NCBI RefSeq assembly: GCF_000255655.1 | Contig: NZ_JH636435.1 | Span: 2,434,470-2,498,469, forward strand | DNA from: Schlesneria paludicola DSM 18645 | Lineage (GTDB): Bacteria > Planctomycetota > Planctomycetia > Planctomycetales > Planctomycetaceae | DNA length: 64,000 nt | Direction: 5' to 3' | Shown here: positions 26,249 through 35,637 of the stretch, piece after piece | Layout of the letters: every line of letters starts with the position of its first letter | Numbering within the stretch: position 1 is the first letter of the stretch | The notes under the pieces: generated by a model | Databases searched by the model: none | What the model saw: the letters and a program-made list of their open reading frames with translations, nothing else | Told to the model about the DNA's origin: nothing | Made by a program: the position numbers and the translations under genes

Positions 26249-27207
26249 TGACTAAACGAACATCAGCAGGCGCGGACAAGAACAGCTCAACGCTGTCGAA
26301 TGGATGAACCATCCAGCGGAGTACAAATCGGTCCAGAATGGAATCCCCAGCGCATCCAGGCGGGTTCCGCTCACAAGGTCTGACCCCGTCATACGGGATC
26401 GGAGATTAGAACTAGACGAAAAACAGCTTCCGAAGCCCTTTAACGAGACGCGGAAACGGCAGACTCAACTGCCACAAGCCTCCCTGCCGACTCGCGCCGC
26501 GAATCAACTTCCTTCATTCGAACAGAGCGTTTCACGCAAGCAGAGCAATGGCGATCCGGGAAAATCTCTTGCCCGAAACCGACAAACACTTTGCCAGGCA
26601 AACTCACCAGTCATAGATTCCGTCAGCCTGACGCCAAACAATGGTGACAAAAACGATTCACCACAAAACGGCGAAACAACGGACAACCATGAGCGGATGC
26701 CTGAGTGCCATTACATGACGACATGTTGAGTGATCGCCGAAGCTGTGTCGCAACGCAAACAGAAAGCGTTCCGAACCGAGGAGCCTGAAGACGATGGACT
26801 CAAGATGCCGCAGCCTCACGGTTCACTACGAACACAGGCCGTCACGAACACTTGGACATCTTGCGAAGCGAGCCGATTCAAAAGCAGAGCTTATGAACCT
26901 GTGCCTATCGGAAAGCACGAATCGACACTTGGATCATATCGAGCGGCAGAGTTATGTCAATTCAAGTCTTTTGTTGAAAATGGCAAATTCTGTCAACGTT
27001 CTTAAAAACCTGCGACCGCGTTCACCCTATCAATCAGTCATCTTCTGACGGTCAGGTAGACGGTGCTCACTCGGCAATTCAACGCGAATGAAGAAACCCT
27101 TTCGCCTTCAGGTGGCGATTGGGTAGCTGTACCGATTAGGCTGTCTTTAACCCCTCGCCTCCAAACACCGCCAAAATGGCACTGCTCGCGATTCCCGGAC
27201 CTGAAAC
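26249..27207. other. Long non-coding region upstream of rho and the amidohydrolase
   Basis: A divergent intergenic region of about 960 bases. The plus strand from about 26400 to 26950 is A- and C-rich with few G residues, and its reading frames are low-complexity without familiar motifs. It must include the promoters and 5-prime leaders of both neighbours. No RNA gene, riboswitch or terminator was recognised. Confidence 0.5.
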
Positions 27208-30200
27208 ATGAATCTGCCACGGCCCCAGATCATCACTCGCCACTCATCCCAAGCCAATCCTCACCTCGATCACGGACCGATTTCGACAAACACGCTCCCG
27301 AACGGTCCCAAACCGACGACGGCCCTCCAGGAAACCTCTGACGTGAAACAACGACCTCAATCACCGCATCAATGGGCACGCGCAATCCTGCTGATGCTCG
27401 CGACGATCGGCCTGATGACCTCGAATTTCGCGGCCGCCGATTCCTCCGGATTCCAAGTTCACACCTACGCCATCACGAACGTCCAGATCGTCACGGCCCC
27501 AGGACGCGAACCCGAAACCGGTCACATTGTCGTCCGATTCGGCCGGATTGCCGCCGTGGGAAATCAGGCCGAAATTCCCGCCGACGCCGACGTGATTCGT
27601 GGCGACGGACTAACTGTCTACCCGGGATTTGTCGACGCCGGAACCACCGCCTTTCTCGACGACACCAAGCCCGTTCCCATCGAAGGACGCAAAGCGGAAG
27701 TCTCCAAATATGCACTGGCCGGCATGCGTGTCGATCATCACAGCGGACTCACCCCCGAATTCGCCGCCGCCGAACACCTAAAGCTGGCCACCGCCGAACT
27801 GGATAAATTTCGACAGGCGGGGTTTGTCGCCGTACACGTTCTGCCCAGCGGACGAATTGCCAGCGGTCAGGGCGCCGTCGTGAATCTTAGTTCGCTGCCC
27901 CCCCGCGAATCACTCCTCTCGACGAATTCGTTCGCCACGCTCGAGCTCTTCGCACGTGGAGGCGACACCTATCCATCCACGAAAATGGGCGCTCACAGCC
28001 ATCTTCGTCAGACCTTTCTGGATGCCGAACGGCACACCCGACAAGGGCGGCTCTTCTCTGAGAACGTCACGGGAATGGAACGCCCCGCCGCCGATCCCGT
28101 GTTTGACACTTTTACCGCCATCAAATCAGGACGACTTCGTACCCTCTTCCTCGCAAATGCACGCGATGACCTCGAACGCGCACTCAATTTCGCCGCTGAA
28201 CATCAATTGCGAATTACCATCTGGGGCGGACTGGAAGCCGAGCGCGTCGCCGACCGACTGAAGAAAACGGAAACCGACGTCATTCTGCATGTCGATTTTG
28301 GCAATGAACCCAAACTCGATCCCCCCAAACCAAGCGATTCCGAATTCCCCGAACTGCCCGAACTGCAACGTGTCCGCGAACACAAACTCAGCGAATGGAA
28401 ACGGCGCATCACTGGCCTGGCCGATCTACACAAGGCCGGTGTCCGATTTGCCATTTCCTCCCGCGATGGCAAGGCACCGGAAGACCTGCTGAAATCAATC
28501 CGACAGGCGATCACCTTTGGCCTTGATCGAAATGCCGCCCTGGCCGCCCTGACCACTCATCCCGCCGCAATCCTGGGTCTGGAAAAAGACCTCGGCACCA
28601 TCACCGTGGGCCAACCCGCCAATCTCATTGCAATGACCGGCCCCTTTGATCATGAACAGTCCAAGGTGCGGCACGTCATCGTGAATGGACAGCGTTTCGA
28701 ATACCACAAAGATGCCAAGCCGGTACCTCTGACGAAACCAGGCGACTCGCGAACACTGAACTTAGCGGGCGCCTGGGCCGTTGATATTCAAACCACAGAG
28801 GGAGCCCTCCGCGCATCTTTGGAGCTGACACAGACAGACCGGACGCTGGGAGGACGATTTCAGAGCGAGCAGGGCGACGGACGTGTCTCATCAGGAACCG
28901 CGACAAGCGATAGCTTCGACTTCACCGTCTCGATCGGCGCCGGTGATGCCACGATTCAACTCAAGTTTGATTCTGTCGGATGGAACTGGCAGTCCCCGAA
29001 AGACAAGACGCCTCCCGCGTCCGATCGCCCAGTCGACACGAACGCGGCTCAACCAACCGAGATCCACGGACATTTGAAGTCCCCCTTCGGATCAACCACG
29101 AAATGGTCGGCCAAAAAAGTGATCCCGGCCCAACCGCCGCAAACCACGGCTGTCCAATTGTCGGGAATCGACACGGCCGACACCGACGAGCCCCAGAAGG
29201 CCGCCCCGACGGGCGTCAGCGCCCTCACACCCGCGAATGTCGAATCGAACTCCAAGCCCGCCCCGGCCGCTCGGCGTGATCAGCCGCTGGAATTTCCCGC
29301 AGACCGCCGCGCACGGCCCCTCATCACCGGCGGCAGCGTCCTGATCCAACACGGAACAGTCCTGACCGCAACAGGTGCGACACTACCCAAGACCTCGATC
29401 CTGGTCCGTAGTGGCTCGATTGTCGCCATCGGCCCCGATCTTCAGCCTGACTCAGGAATGACGGTCATCGATGCCGCCGGGCGGTATGTCATGCCTGGAA
29501 TCATCGACACCCACAGCCATATCATGATTTCGAACGGCATCAACGAATACACCGACTCCATTGTCTGCGACGTTCGGATTCGTGATGTCGTCAGCACCGA
29601 CGATCCCAGTGAATATCGGGCTCTCGCCGGCGGAGTGACCACGGCCCGACTCCTCCATGGGTCTGCCAACTGCATCGGCGGGCAGGACGCTGTCGTGCAA
29701 CTCAAGCACGGCCTGACCGCCGCCGAACACCTCTTTCCCGGTGCTCATTCCGGCGTGAAATTCGCCCTGGGAGAAAACGTCAAATCTCGTGGCGGAAGGT
29801 TCCCCAACACACGACTGGGCGTCGAAGCGACATTGAATCGAGCATTCCTGGAAGCGCTCGATTACCGCCGCGTGTGGCTGGCATATGAACAACGCAAGCA
29901 ACAAGCCGGTGGTGCCGCGGATCGCCTGCTGCCTCCGCGACGCGACCTGCGGCTCGAGGCGCTCGTCGAGATCCTGAATCACCAGAAATTCATTCATTCA
30001 CACTGCTACCGTGCTGATGAAATCCTGATGCTGCTTCGTGTCGCCGAGAATCACGGCATCCGAGTCTGGTCGCTGCAGCATGTGCTTGAGGGCTATAAAG
30101 TCGCCCCCGAAATCGTCAAGCACGGGGCCAGTTGCAGCACGTTTGCCGATTGGTGGGCGTACAAAATGGAGGCCTTCGACGCGATCCCGCAGAATGCGGC

Positions 30201-31845
30201 CCTTCTGCACGAAGCCGGTGCAAATGCCGTGATCAAAAGCGACGACTGGGAACTGATCCGCCATCTGTACCAGGAAGCATCAAAAACCGTCCGCTACGGC
30301 AACATGCCGCCCGATGTCGCCCTGCAAGCCATTACATTGAACCCCGCCCGGGAACTTGGTCTCTCAGATCGCATTGGATCAATCGAAGTCGGCAAACAGG
30401 CGGACCTTGCCATCTTCAGCGGACATCCCCTGAACGCCTTCTCGCGCTGCGAACAAACGCTGATCGCCGGTGAAGTTTATTTCACGCGAGACAAGCAACC
30501 GACCATCATGACGCCCACCACGGCATCTCGGTCAGCGACGCCGTCTGAACTCAAGCTGATCCCACCGCAGGAGCGTCTCACACGAATCGAGCTTGATCCT
30601 GCCAAAGCAACCCGATACGCCATCGTCGGCGCAACCCTGCACCCGATCGATGCGGCCGACATCCCCGAAGGAATGCTGATCGTCCAGGACGGCAAGATCA
30701 CCGCGTTGGGTCAAAGCGTCCCATTACCCGATGGCATCCCAGTCATCCGCGCACGGGGACTTCATCTCTATCCCGGACTGATCGATGCAGGCACGTCTGT
30801 CGGCCTAATCGAAATCGGCATGATCAGGGCCACGAACGACCTCAGTGATTCAGGCCAATTCCAAGCGGATCTCCGCGCAGGCATCGCCGTCAATCCGGAC
30901 TCGGAACTGATTCCGGTCGCACGCGCCGGTGGCATCACCACCATTCTCTGTTTGCCCGCCGGCTCGGGAAACATGACCTCGCACTATCCAACGTATGGGC
31001 CGACAATCTCCGGACAGGCATCGCTGATCAGACTTGCCGGATGGACCATGCCAGAAATGGTCTTCAATATGGAAGCGGGCCTCCACGTGATCTGGCCCAG
31101 CGGAAAAAACCGTAAATCCGATATTGAGGATCTGGCACGATATCTGAAAGAGGCTCGGGTCTATGACAAAGCTCGACAACTGGAATCGGAATCGAAACCG
31201 AATTCACAGTCCGAGCCCCCATCTTCGCCACTGATTCTCGATCCTCGCTACGAAGCGTTTCGTCCCTATCTTCGTGGAGACAAACCGGTCTTCGTGGAAG
31301 CCGAAACGGAACAGCAAATTTTCGACGCGTTGCAATTTGCGAACAAAGAAAAGCTGAAAATCGTGCTGTGCGGAGCCACCGATGGCTGGAAAGTTGCCGA
31401 TTCGATTCGCGCTGCGAATGTCCCGGTGATCGTTGGACCCGTGATGCGAAAGCCGATCGAAGAGTTTGATCCGTTCGATGCTCCTTATGCGAACGCCGGA
31501 CGGCTGCACGAAGCCGGGATCGCATTGTCCTTTCGCTCCGATACTGCATCAAACAGTCGCAACGTCCCGTTCGAAGCGGCAATGGCGGTTGCCTATGGAC
31601 TTCCCGAGTCCACCGCCTTACGCGCAATCACGCTCAGCTCGGCCGAAATCCTGGGGATTGCCGATCAGGTTGGCTCGCTCACCGTTGGAAAACGTGCCAA
31701 CCTGATCCTCACCGATGGCTCACCACTTCAGCCGACCACGCAGATCAAGGGTATTGTGATCGACGGACAGGCGTTTCAGCCTGAAAGCCGTCAGACAAAA
31801 TTTTACGACAAATACCGGACTCGATTGCATGACCAGCCGAAGTAA
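27208..31845 (+). CDS. Giant secreted amidohydrolase with three fused modules
   Basis: A 1545-residue protein with three amidohydrolase-fold modules in tandem. A signal peptide lies at about residues 56-77 (ILLMLATIGLMTSNFAAA). The likely functional start is therefore the GTG at 27343, which leaves a normal short n-region. Module 1 (about 80-505) has the strand motif YPGFVDAGT where a metal-binding His-x-His would be. After it comes a beta-rich domain (about 515-640) and a low-complexity linker. Module 2 (about 705-1100) has the intact motif PGIIDTHSHI (His769, His771), plus SHCYRADE, LQHVLEG and KSDDWEL, so it is probably the metal-dependent active one. Module 3 (about 1130-1545) again has PGLIDAGT without His-x-His. 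The substrate is unknown; peptides or cyclic amides are typical for the superfamily. Confidence 0.88.
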   Translation: MNLPRPQIITRHSSQANPHLDHGPISTNTLPNGPKPTTALQETSDVKQRPQSPHQWARAILLMLATIGLMTSNFAAADSSGFQVHTYAITNVQIVTAPGREPETGHIVVRFGRIAAVGNQAEIPADADVIRGDGLTVYPGFVDAGTTAFLDDTKPVPIEGRKAEVSKYALAGMRVDHHSGLTPEFAAAEHLKLATAELDKFRQAGFVAVHVLPSGRIASGQGAVVNLSSLPPRESLLSTNSFATLELFARGGDTYPSTKMGAHSHLRQTFLDAERHTRQGRLFSENVTGMERPAADPVFDTFTAIKSGRLRTLFLANARDDLERALNFAAEHQLRITIWGGLEAERVADRLKKTETDVILHVDFGNEPKLDPPKPSDSEFPELPELQRVREHKLSEWKRRITGLADLHKAGVRFAISSRDGKAPEDLLKSIRQAITFGLDRNAALAALTTHPAAILGLEKDLGTITVGQPANLIAMTGPFDHEQSKVRHVIVNGQRFEYHKDAKPVPLTKPGDSRTLNLAGAWAVDIQTTEGALRASLELTQTDRTLGGRFQSEQGDGRVSSGTATSDSFDFTVSIGAGDATIQLKFDSVGWNWQSPKDKTPPASDRPVDTNAAQPTEIHGHLKSPFGSTTKWSAKKVIPAQPPQTTAVQLSGIDTADTDEPQKAAPTGVSALTPANVESNSKPAPAARRDQPLEFPADRRARPLITGGSVLIQHGTVLTATGATLPKTSILVRSGSIVAIGPDLQPDSGMTVIDAAGRYVMPGIIDTHSHIMISNGINEYTDSIVCDVRIRDVVSTDDPSEYRALAGGVTTARLLHGSANCIGGQDAVVQLKHGLTAAEHLFPGAHSGVKFALGENVKSRGGRFPNTRLGVEATLNRAFLEALDYRRVWLAYEQRKQQAGGAADRLLPPRRDLRLEALVEILNHQKFIHSHCYRADEILMLLRVAENHGIRVWSLQHVLEGYKVAPEIVKHGASCSTFADWWAYKMEAFDAIPQNAALLHEAGANAVIKSDDWELIRHLYQEASKTVRYGNMPPDVALQAITLNPARELGLSDRIGSIEVGKQADLAIFSGHPLNAFSRCEQTLIAGEVYFTRDKQPTIMTPTTASRSATPSELKLIPPQERLTRIELDPAKATRYAIVGATLHPIDAADIPEGMLIVQDGKITALGQSVPLPDGIPVIRARGLHLYPGLIDAGTSVGLIEIGMIRATNDLSDSGQFQADLRAGIAVNPDSELIPVARAGGITTILCLPAGSGNMTSHYPTYGPTISGQASLIRLAGWTMPEMVFNMEAGLHVIWPSGKNRKSDIEDLARYLKEARVYDKARQLESESKPNSQSEPPSSPLILDPRYEAFRPYLRGDKPVFVEAETEQQIFDALQFANKEKLKIVLCGATDGWKVADSIRAANVPVIVGPVMRKPIEEFDPFDAPYANAGRLHEAGIALSFRSDTASNSRNVPFEAAMAVAYGLPESTALRAITLSSAEILGIADQVGSLTVGKRANLILTDGSPLQPTTQIKGIVIDGQAFQPESRQTKFYDKYRTRLHDQPK

Positions 31846-32085
31846 TTTGGAAAGGGAAGGGCTACGCCACCCAATGTGGATCGCGATTTTCGCCAGCCAA
31901 CAGGCGCGTGCGTCCCGACCACGATTTCCGCAGGACGGTGTGTACCACAGGGGATGCCGGTGCCAGCGGCGACATGAGGAAAAACAAAACCACTCCCCTC
32001 ACTGAAGACCCCTGGATGTTCAAACGGTGCTCTTCGACCATCACCACTTGACGGCTTTCGTTGGTACTATCGCACGCCGGATGAG

Positions 32086-32886
32086 TTAGCTTCCAATCAG
32101 CCAGGTTAGCAGAATCGCAAACGTCCCCAGCGTTCCCGCCAAAAGTTGAATCGACGCCGGACGAGTTTCCAGAAACTCGATCTGCTCACCGATCCAGTCA
32201 GGAAACGTACAGGTCAATGGTTGCCAGATTCGTTCACAAAACACCCGCTCACACACGCTCGTCAGGGTATTCAAACGTTGCAATCCCAGGTCGCCTCGAA
32301 TCTCGCCCCCTCCCGCCTGAGACGCCGCCGGGAACAATGGAAGTCGCCCCACGCTTGGCCCTGACGTGACGATGTCATCTGCATGCGAACGTCGAATGAG
32401 AACCACGGCAGAAAGACTTCCAACCGCCCAACCCAGTATCGCCTGGGCCAGATTCGGAGCGAGCAGAAATGACATCGCTCCAACACAAACCAGATCCGTC
32501 GCCATCATGACATCCAGCGAAAGCGCCGATTTCCAGCGACGAGATTGCATACCCATCATCAACAGAGCCACAAAACCCACGATGCAAACGAAACCCGCCT
32601 TCGCCGCAGTCGCATCGATTCCGAAGGTGATGGAAGGAGACTGCGGTGAGTCGAGTGAAAGCCAGGTCCAGAGGGGCAACGCGAGCGCCGCCTCGGCAGA
32701 ATCGCCCGCATTCGCCAGCAGCGCTGTCGCGATCGCGCTCCCCAATGCCATTCCCCCGATTCCGAGCCAGGTGCCAACGAGCGCCAGCCAATGCCGCTTC
32801 CATCGCATGGCAACCATGACCACGAGTGCGGCAAGGAGCGGCGATGCGCCGGCGAACAGCAGCCAGCCAGCAGACACCGAAATCAT
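32086..32886 (-). CDS. Reduced NuoL-like (complex I/antiporter) membrane protein
   Basis: The 266-residue polytopic protein resembles only the two ends of NuoL. Residues 1-170 follow the N-terminal helices of NuoL (LWTWLSLDSPQSPSITFGID, then a helix and LAPNLAQAILGWAVGSLSAV, like the segment after which NuoL's channel core begins). Residues 205-266 look like its C-terminal amphipathic stretch and last helix. The central proton-channel helices are missing. It overlaps the upstream gene by 4 bp. Similarity is remote and judged by eye. It could be a separate membrane family or a relic of an antiporter-type subunit. Confidence 0.6.
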   Translation of the reverse strand: MISVSAGWLLFAGASPLLAALVVMVAMRWKRHWLALVGTWLGIGGMALGSAIATALLANAGDSAEAALALPLWTWLSLDSPQSPSITFGIDATAAKAGFVCIVGFVALLMMGMQSRRWKSALSLDVMMATDLVCVGAMSFLLAPNLAQAILGWAVGSLSAVVLIRRSHADDIVTSGPSVGRLPLFPAASQAGGGEIRGDLGLQRLNTLTSVCERVFCERIWQPLTCTFPDWIGEQIEFLETRPASIQLLAGTLGTFAILLTWLIGS

Positions 32887-33176
32887 GCGGATTCATCCTT
32901 GCTGAGGGTCACGTCGTCCGGCATCGTCGCCTGGCCAAGCAGGGCATAAATGATCAGTAGACCAAGCACAACCCCGGCGCCCAGACCGATGGCCATCGAG
33001 TCGCCATAGTAAGCGCCCCCGGCGACAAATGTCAGCAAGATCCCCTGGCCAAACTGGCCGATCGCATGTGATCGCTCGCCCGTCGTTCGTGCCGAAATCA
33101 AACCGGAAATCCCGATCACGACACACCAGCAGGAATAAAGCAATCCGCAGATCCAGACGGTCATCATGCCATTCAC
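32883..33176 (-). CDS. Small NuoK-like membrane protein
   Basis: A 97-residue protein with three hydrophobic helices (about residues 4-27, 43-60 and 65-82). Length and topology match NuoK/MrpC, and short stretches line up (VIGISGLISART; FVAGGAYYG). The two conserved membrane glutamates of NuoK, in helices 2 and 3, are not present, so proton transfer as in complex I is unlikely. It overlaps the following NuoL-like gene by 4 bp (ATGA), implying coupled translation. Assignment rests on position and topology. Confidence 0.6.
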   Translation of the reverse strand: MNGMMTVWICGLLYSCWCVVIGISGLISARTTGERSHAIGQFGQGILLTFVAGGAYYGDSMAIGLGAGVVLGLLIIYALLGQATMPDDVTLSKDESA

Positions 33177-33191
33177 GCCAATCCCTTTCCG

Positions 33192-34034
33192 TCAGACTGA
33201 GGGTGAACTGAGATCCGTCTCGGGCCGCGCGCTTTTCAATGACGCAAACTCGTCAAGCGACATCGACAGGCACAAAAACACGATCCCCGACAAGAGCACG
33301 ATCAGATCGACTCTCGATCCGATCGACAACTCGAGCCGCGGTGATTCCGGGGGCAATGGACTGTGCCGACGATGAAAACGCATCAATTGTTCCTGCGAGG
33401 GAAGAGTTGAATGTCGCGGGCTGCGATTGATTCGCGTTGTTTCCACACGAATCGAATAGGCCAGCGTTCCAACCAGAACGCAGGCGAGAACACCATTCAA
33501 GATCCCCGACAACCAAAACGTGTCAGACCATTCAGAAGAATGCGAGGCGGGCCGGAACCGAACAAGATTCCGCCATCTCTGTCGCCCTTCGTCTGGACTG
33601 ACGCTTCGCCAGATCCGAATCAGTTCGCCCATCAGCGGTTTCGCAGCAATCGCGGCGACCAGACAAAGTCCCGCAGCCATCCACATCGCACCGACGGAGA
33701 GGCAAAACCCCGCACTGGCCAGGGTCATCAACACGTAACTGATAGATTGGCTGTCCGCGGTGAACCGGCCTCGCATCCAAACAGACGCCGCCAGCCCCAA
33801 TGAAATACAGATCGCCAGCCCGCCCTGTATGATGTCACGCGGGAGGAAACTGAAACCGGAATTCGTCAGTCCAATTCCCAGCGCCACGAAGATCAATAGC
33901 AGGTAAACCCAGGACGCGATTCCAGACCAGACACGGATTTCGCGATGAACACGAGGATGCTGCCAAACCGCGAACGATGCGACCCACATGCCCAGCAGCA
34001 CGATGAGCCACCAGGGAAGGTAGGACTCTTCCAT
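33192..34034 (-). CDS. Polytopic membrane protein, first of the complex-I-like trio
   Basis: A 280-residue protein with about seven hydrophobic segments, for example PWWLIVLLGMWVASFAVW, SWVYLLLIFVALGIGL and VDLIVLLSGIVFLCLSM. Its place upstream of the NuoK-like and NuoL-like genes is that of nuoJ, but it is about 100 residues longer than usual NuoJ and has no clear NuoJ signature. A soluble stretch (about residues 140-175) separates two membrane halves. It ends 15 bases before the NuoK-like gene. Function is unknown. Confidence 0.6.
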   Translation of the reverse strand: MEESYLPWWLIVLLGMWVASFAVWQHPRVHREIRVWSGIASWVYLLLIFVALGIGLTNSGFSFLPRDIIQGGLAICISLGLAASVWMRGRFTADSQSISYVLMTLASAGFCLSVGAMWMAAGLCLVAAIAAKPLMGELIRIWRSVSPDEGRQRWRNLVRFRPASHSSEWSDTFWLSGILNGVLACVLVGTLAYSIRVETTRINRSPRHSTLPSQEQLMRFHRRHSPLPPESPRLELSIGSRVDLIVLLSGIVFLCLSMSLDEFASLKSARPETDLSSPSV

Positions 34035-34132
34035 GACGTTCTTCCCAAGTGACAGAACGCACTGGATGACAGGGATCGCCCCTCATCCATCATCCAGTGC
34101 GAGACTGAAACAGTTCCACGAGCGACCGCGCG

Positions 34133-34474
34133 TTATCGCGCCGCACGTTGAGGAACGACGCGCTTGTTGACGTCAATCTGCACTTCGCCGAACGCTTGTT
34201 CGTGGCGTTGCAGGAATGCGCCCAGCGCCAACCACAACCGCTTTGCGGTAAAGTAATTGACAACCAGTCGCTGCGAGATTTTGACAGGAACTGGCTGTGC
34301 CCCGGCCGCCTGCGGATTCAAGCCAAAATCCAGAATCATTTCTTCTGGAAGTCCCGAGACGCGTGCGAAGTTCGCGTAAAGCGGCTCCAAATCGCTCGGT
34401 TCAACCACTTGTTGAACTTGCTGAGTCGCCGCGGTGCGCTCTTGGTCAGATGCGTGATTTTCGAGTTCTGCCAT
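34133..34474 (-). CDS. DUF3467 family protein
   Basis: A 113-residue cytosolic protein matching the DUF3467 pattern: YANFARVSGLPEEMILDFGL at about residues 34-53, then ISQRLVVNYFTAKRLWLALG at about 66-85, and QRHEQAFGEVQIDVNKRV near the end. Function of the family is not known. The ATG at 34474 is preferred because the extra 20 residues from an upstream ATG at 34534 do not belong to the family. It precedes the membrane trio on the same strand by 98 bases, so it may be unlinked functionally. Confidence 0.88.
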   Translation of the reverse strand: MAELENHASDQERTAATQQVQQVVEPSDLEPLYANFARVSGLPEEMILDFGLNPQAAGAQPVPVKISQRLVVNYFTAKRLWLALGAFLQRHEQAFGEVQIDVNKRVVPQRAAR

Positions 34475-34626
34475 ACTTTTTGTCTCACATGCGATTGGTG
34501 AACATTCGAACGGATTGAGGCGAAATAGCATCATCTCTTCGACAAACTCTGGTTGTCAATGACGGAACCGTTGATGAGAAATCGCGACACTTCACCCAAA
34601 ACTCCAACTCAACGCAAATATCCCAT

Positions 34627-34654
34627 TTGACAATCCTCAAGTCCGATCTATCTT
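34627..34654 (+). promoter_or_regulatory. Sigma-70-like promoter candidate for a small RNA
   Basis: A perfect -35 hexamer TTGACA (34627-34632) is followed 16 bases later by TATCTT (34649-34654, four of six matches). Transcription would start near 34661, about 80 bases before a strong intrinsic terminator. Confidence 0.4.
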
Positions 34655-34660
34655 TCTGGC

Positions 34661-34790
34661 ATCGGGGGAACGACACCCGACACGAATTCGACGCAAACAA
34701 TGAAACATGTTCAACTTCGAAAGAGGTTGAACATCCGAACGCGGCAAGGAGAAGCTGGGAGCTTCGAGGGGACCTTGCCGCGTTTTTTCG
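34661..34790 (+). ncRNA. Candidate small RNA with intrinsic terminator
   Basis: Between the promoter-like pair and the terminator lies about 130 bases with three stem-loops: CGGG/CCCG (34664-34680 region), ATGTTCAAC/GTTGAACAT (34707-34715 and 34726-34734, perfect), and the terminator stem. No long reading frame with a ribosome-binding site is evident, and no gene on this strand lies upstream to need the terminator. This suggests an independent sRNA. It matches no RNA family I know. Confidence 0.4.
34738..34788 (+). terminator. Rho-independent terminator
   Basis: The arms AACGCGGCAAGG (34738-34749) and CCTTGCCGCGTT (34773-34784) form a perfect GC-rich stem. The loop contains a further GAAGC/GCTTC stem, and a run of six T residues (34783-34788) follows. 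Orientation serves rightward transcription. Confidence 0.85.
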
Positions 34791-35066
34791 TTTTTATCCG
34801 CGTCACAATCTCTGTACCGCCAGCGAGTTCCGCTGTCTCAACGCGCAATTCGCCGCTCTGAATTCGTTGCATTTTCGCAACTCTGGGCCTCACCCGTTCC
34901 TGATACGGCTGTGCCCGCAACAGAAATCTCAACGACCTCCTCAAATCCTGCTCGGATTACCGAGATTCACAACAGTCTCAGCCGGTCGAAACCCGATATT
35001 CGATTCAACCGTCCTGATCGATCCCAACATTCGAAGCTCGCTGAATCGAAGTGGAAAGATTGTTGA
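34791..35066. other. Upstream region of the secretin pair
   Basis: No gene was seen in this 276-base stretch between the terminator and the secretin-partner gene. GGAAAG lies 8 bases before the ATG at 35067. Confidence 0.4.
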
Positions 35067-35591
35067 ATGCTCGCCCTTGCATCGTCTGTCCGCCCGAAGC
35101 ACCACGTCCGCGCGGCCTCAGGTCGCCTGCAGGGCACACTCTTTCTGGTTCTGCTGACTGGAATAATTTGCTGGGGAACTTGTTTCGTTCGCTCCGTCGT
35201 CCGCTTCACCTCGGCGTCTCGCGTGACTCTGAATTCGAATCGAATCAATGCTTCAGAAACCTCTGTGATCGCGTCCTCCTTCGCCGCCCCCACTTTTGAG
35301 GTGGACGAAAATCCGGACGACAATTCATCCGAAACACAAACTCCACGCAATGACGTCAACCGCGTCACAACCGATCTGACTGTGCAAAGCGTCCTCCTGA
35401 GTCCAACGCGTCGAATCGCCATGATCTGCGATCACCTGGTTTCCGAAGGTCAACTCGTCGCATTGCAGGGCCACTCCTTCAAAGTGACCGCGATCAGTGA
35501 ATCAGGCGTGGACCTGACGATCGCCGAGTCTCGTTTTCACCTGCCACTCGCGCTGAGTTTCGGAACCGAATCAGAAATGCCGCAGGAATAA
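35067..35591 (+). CDS. Secretin-associated small membrane protein (GspC/PilP-like)
   Basis: The 174-residue protein has one N-terminal membrane helix (about residues 23-42, GTLFLVLLTGIICWGTCF) and a variable linker. A small C-terminal domain (about 105-165) with the pattern SVLLSPTRRIAMICDHLV then GHSFKVTAISESGVDLTIA resembles the homology region of GspC/PilP-type inner-membrane partners of secretins. It is 46 bases upstream of a secretin gene. The inferred role is to connect the secretin to the inner membrane. Other secretion genes (ATPase, platform) are absent nearby. Confidence 0.65.
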   Translation: MLALASSVRPKHHVRAASGRLQGTLFLVLLTGIICWGTCFVRSVVRFTSASRVTLNSNRINASETSVIASSFAAPTFEVDENPDDNSSETQTPRNDVNRVTTDLTVQSVLLSPTRRIAMICDHLVSEGQLVALQGHSFKVTAISESGVDLTIAESRFHLPLALSFGTESEMPQE

Positions 35592-35637
35592 TCACGAAAA
35601 TCACGGTTCGTGATGGGCAGTGGTCAGGGACGATGTC

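Noticed and set aside
26304-27048. Plus-strand frames of 84-141 codons upstream of the amidohydrolase
   Set aside because: Asn/Gln/Pro/Ser-rich composition without motif, overlapping each other; considered non-coding.
31862-32047. 61-codon minus-strand frame after the NuoL-like gene
   Set aside because: No ribosome-binding site and no membrane pattern; not convincingly a missing NuoL part.
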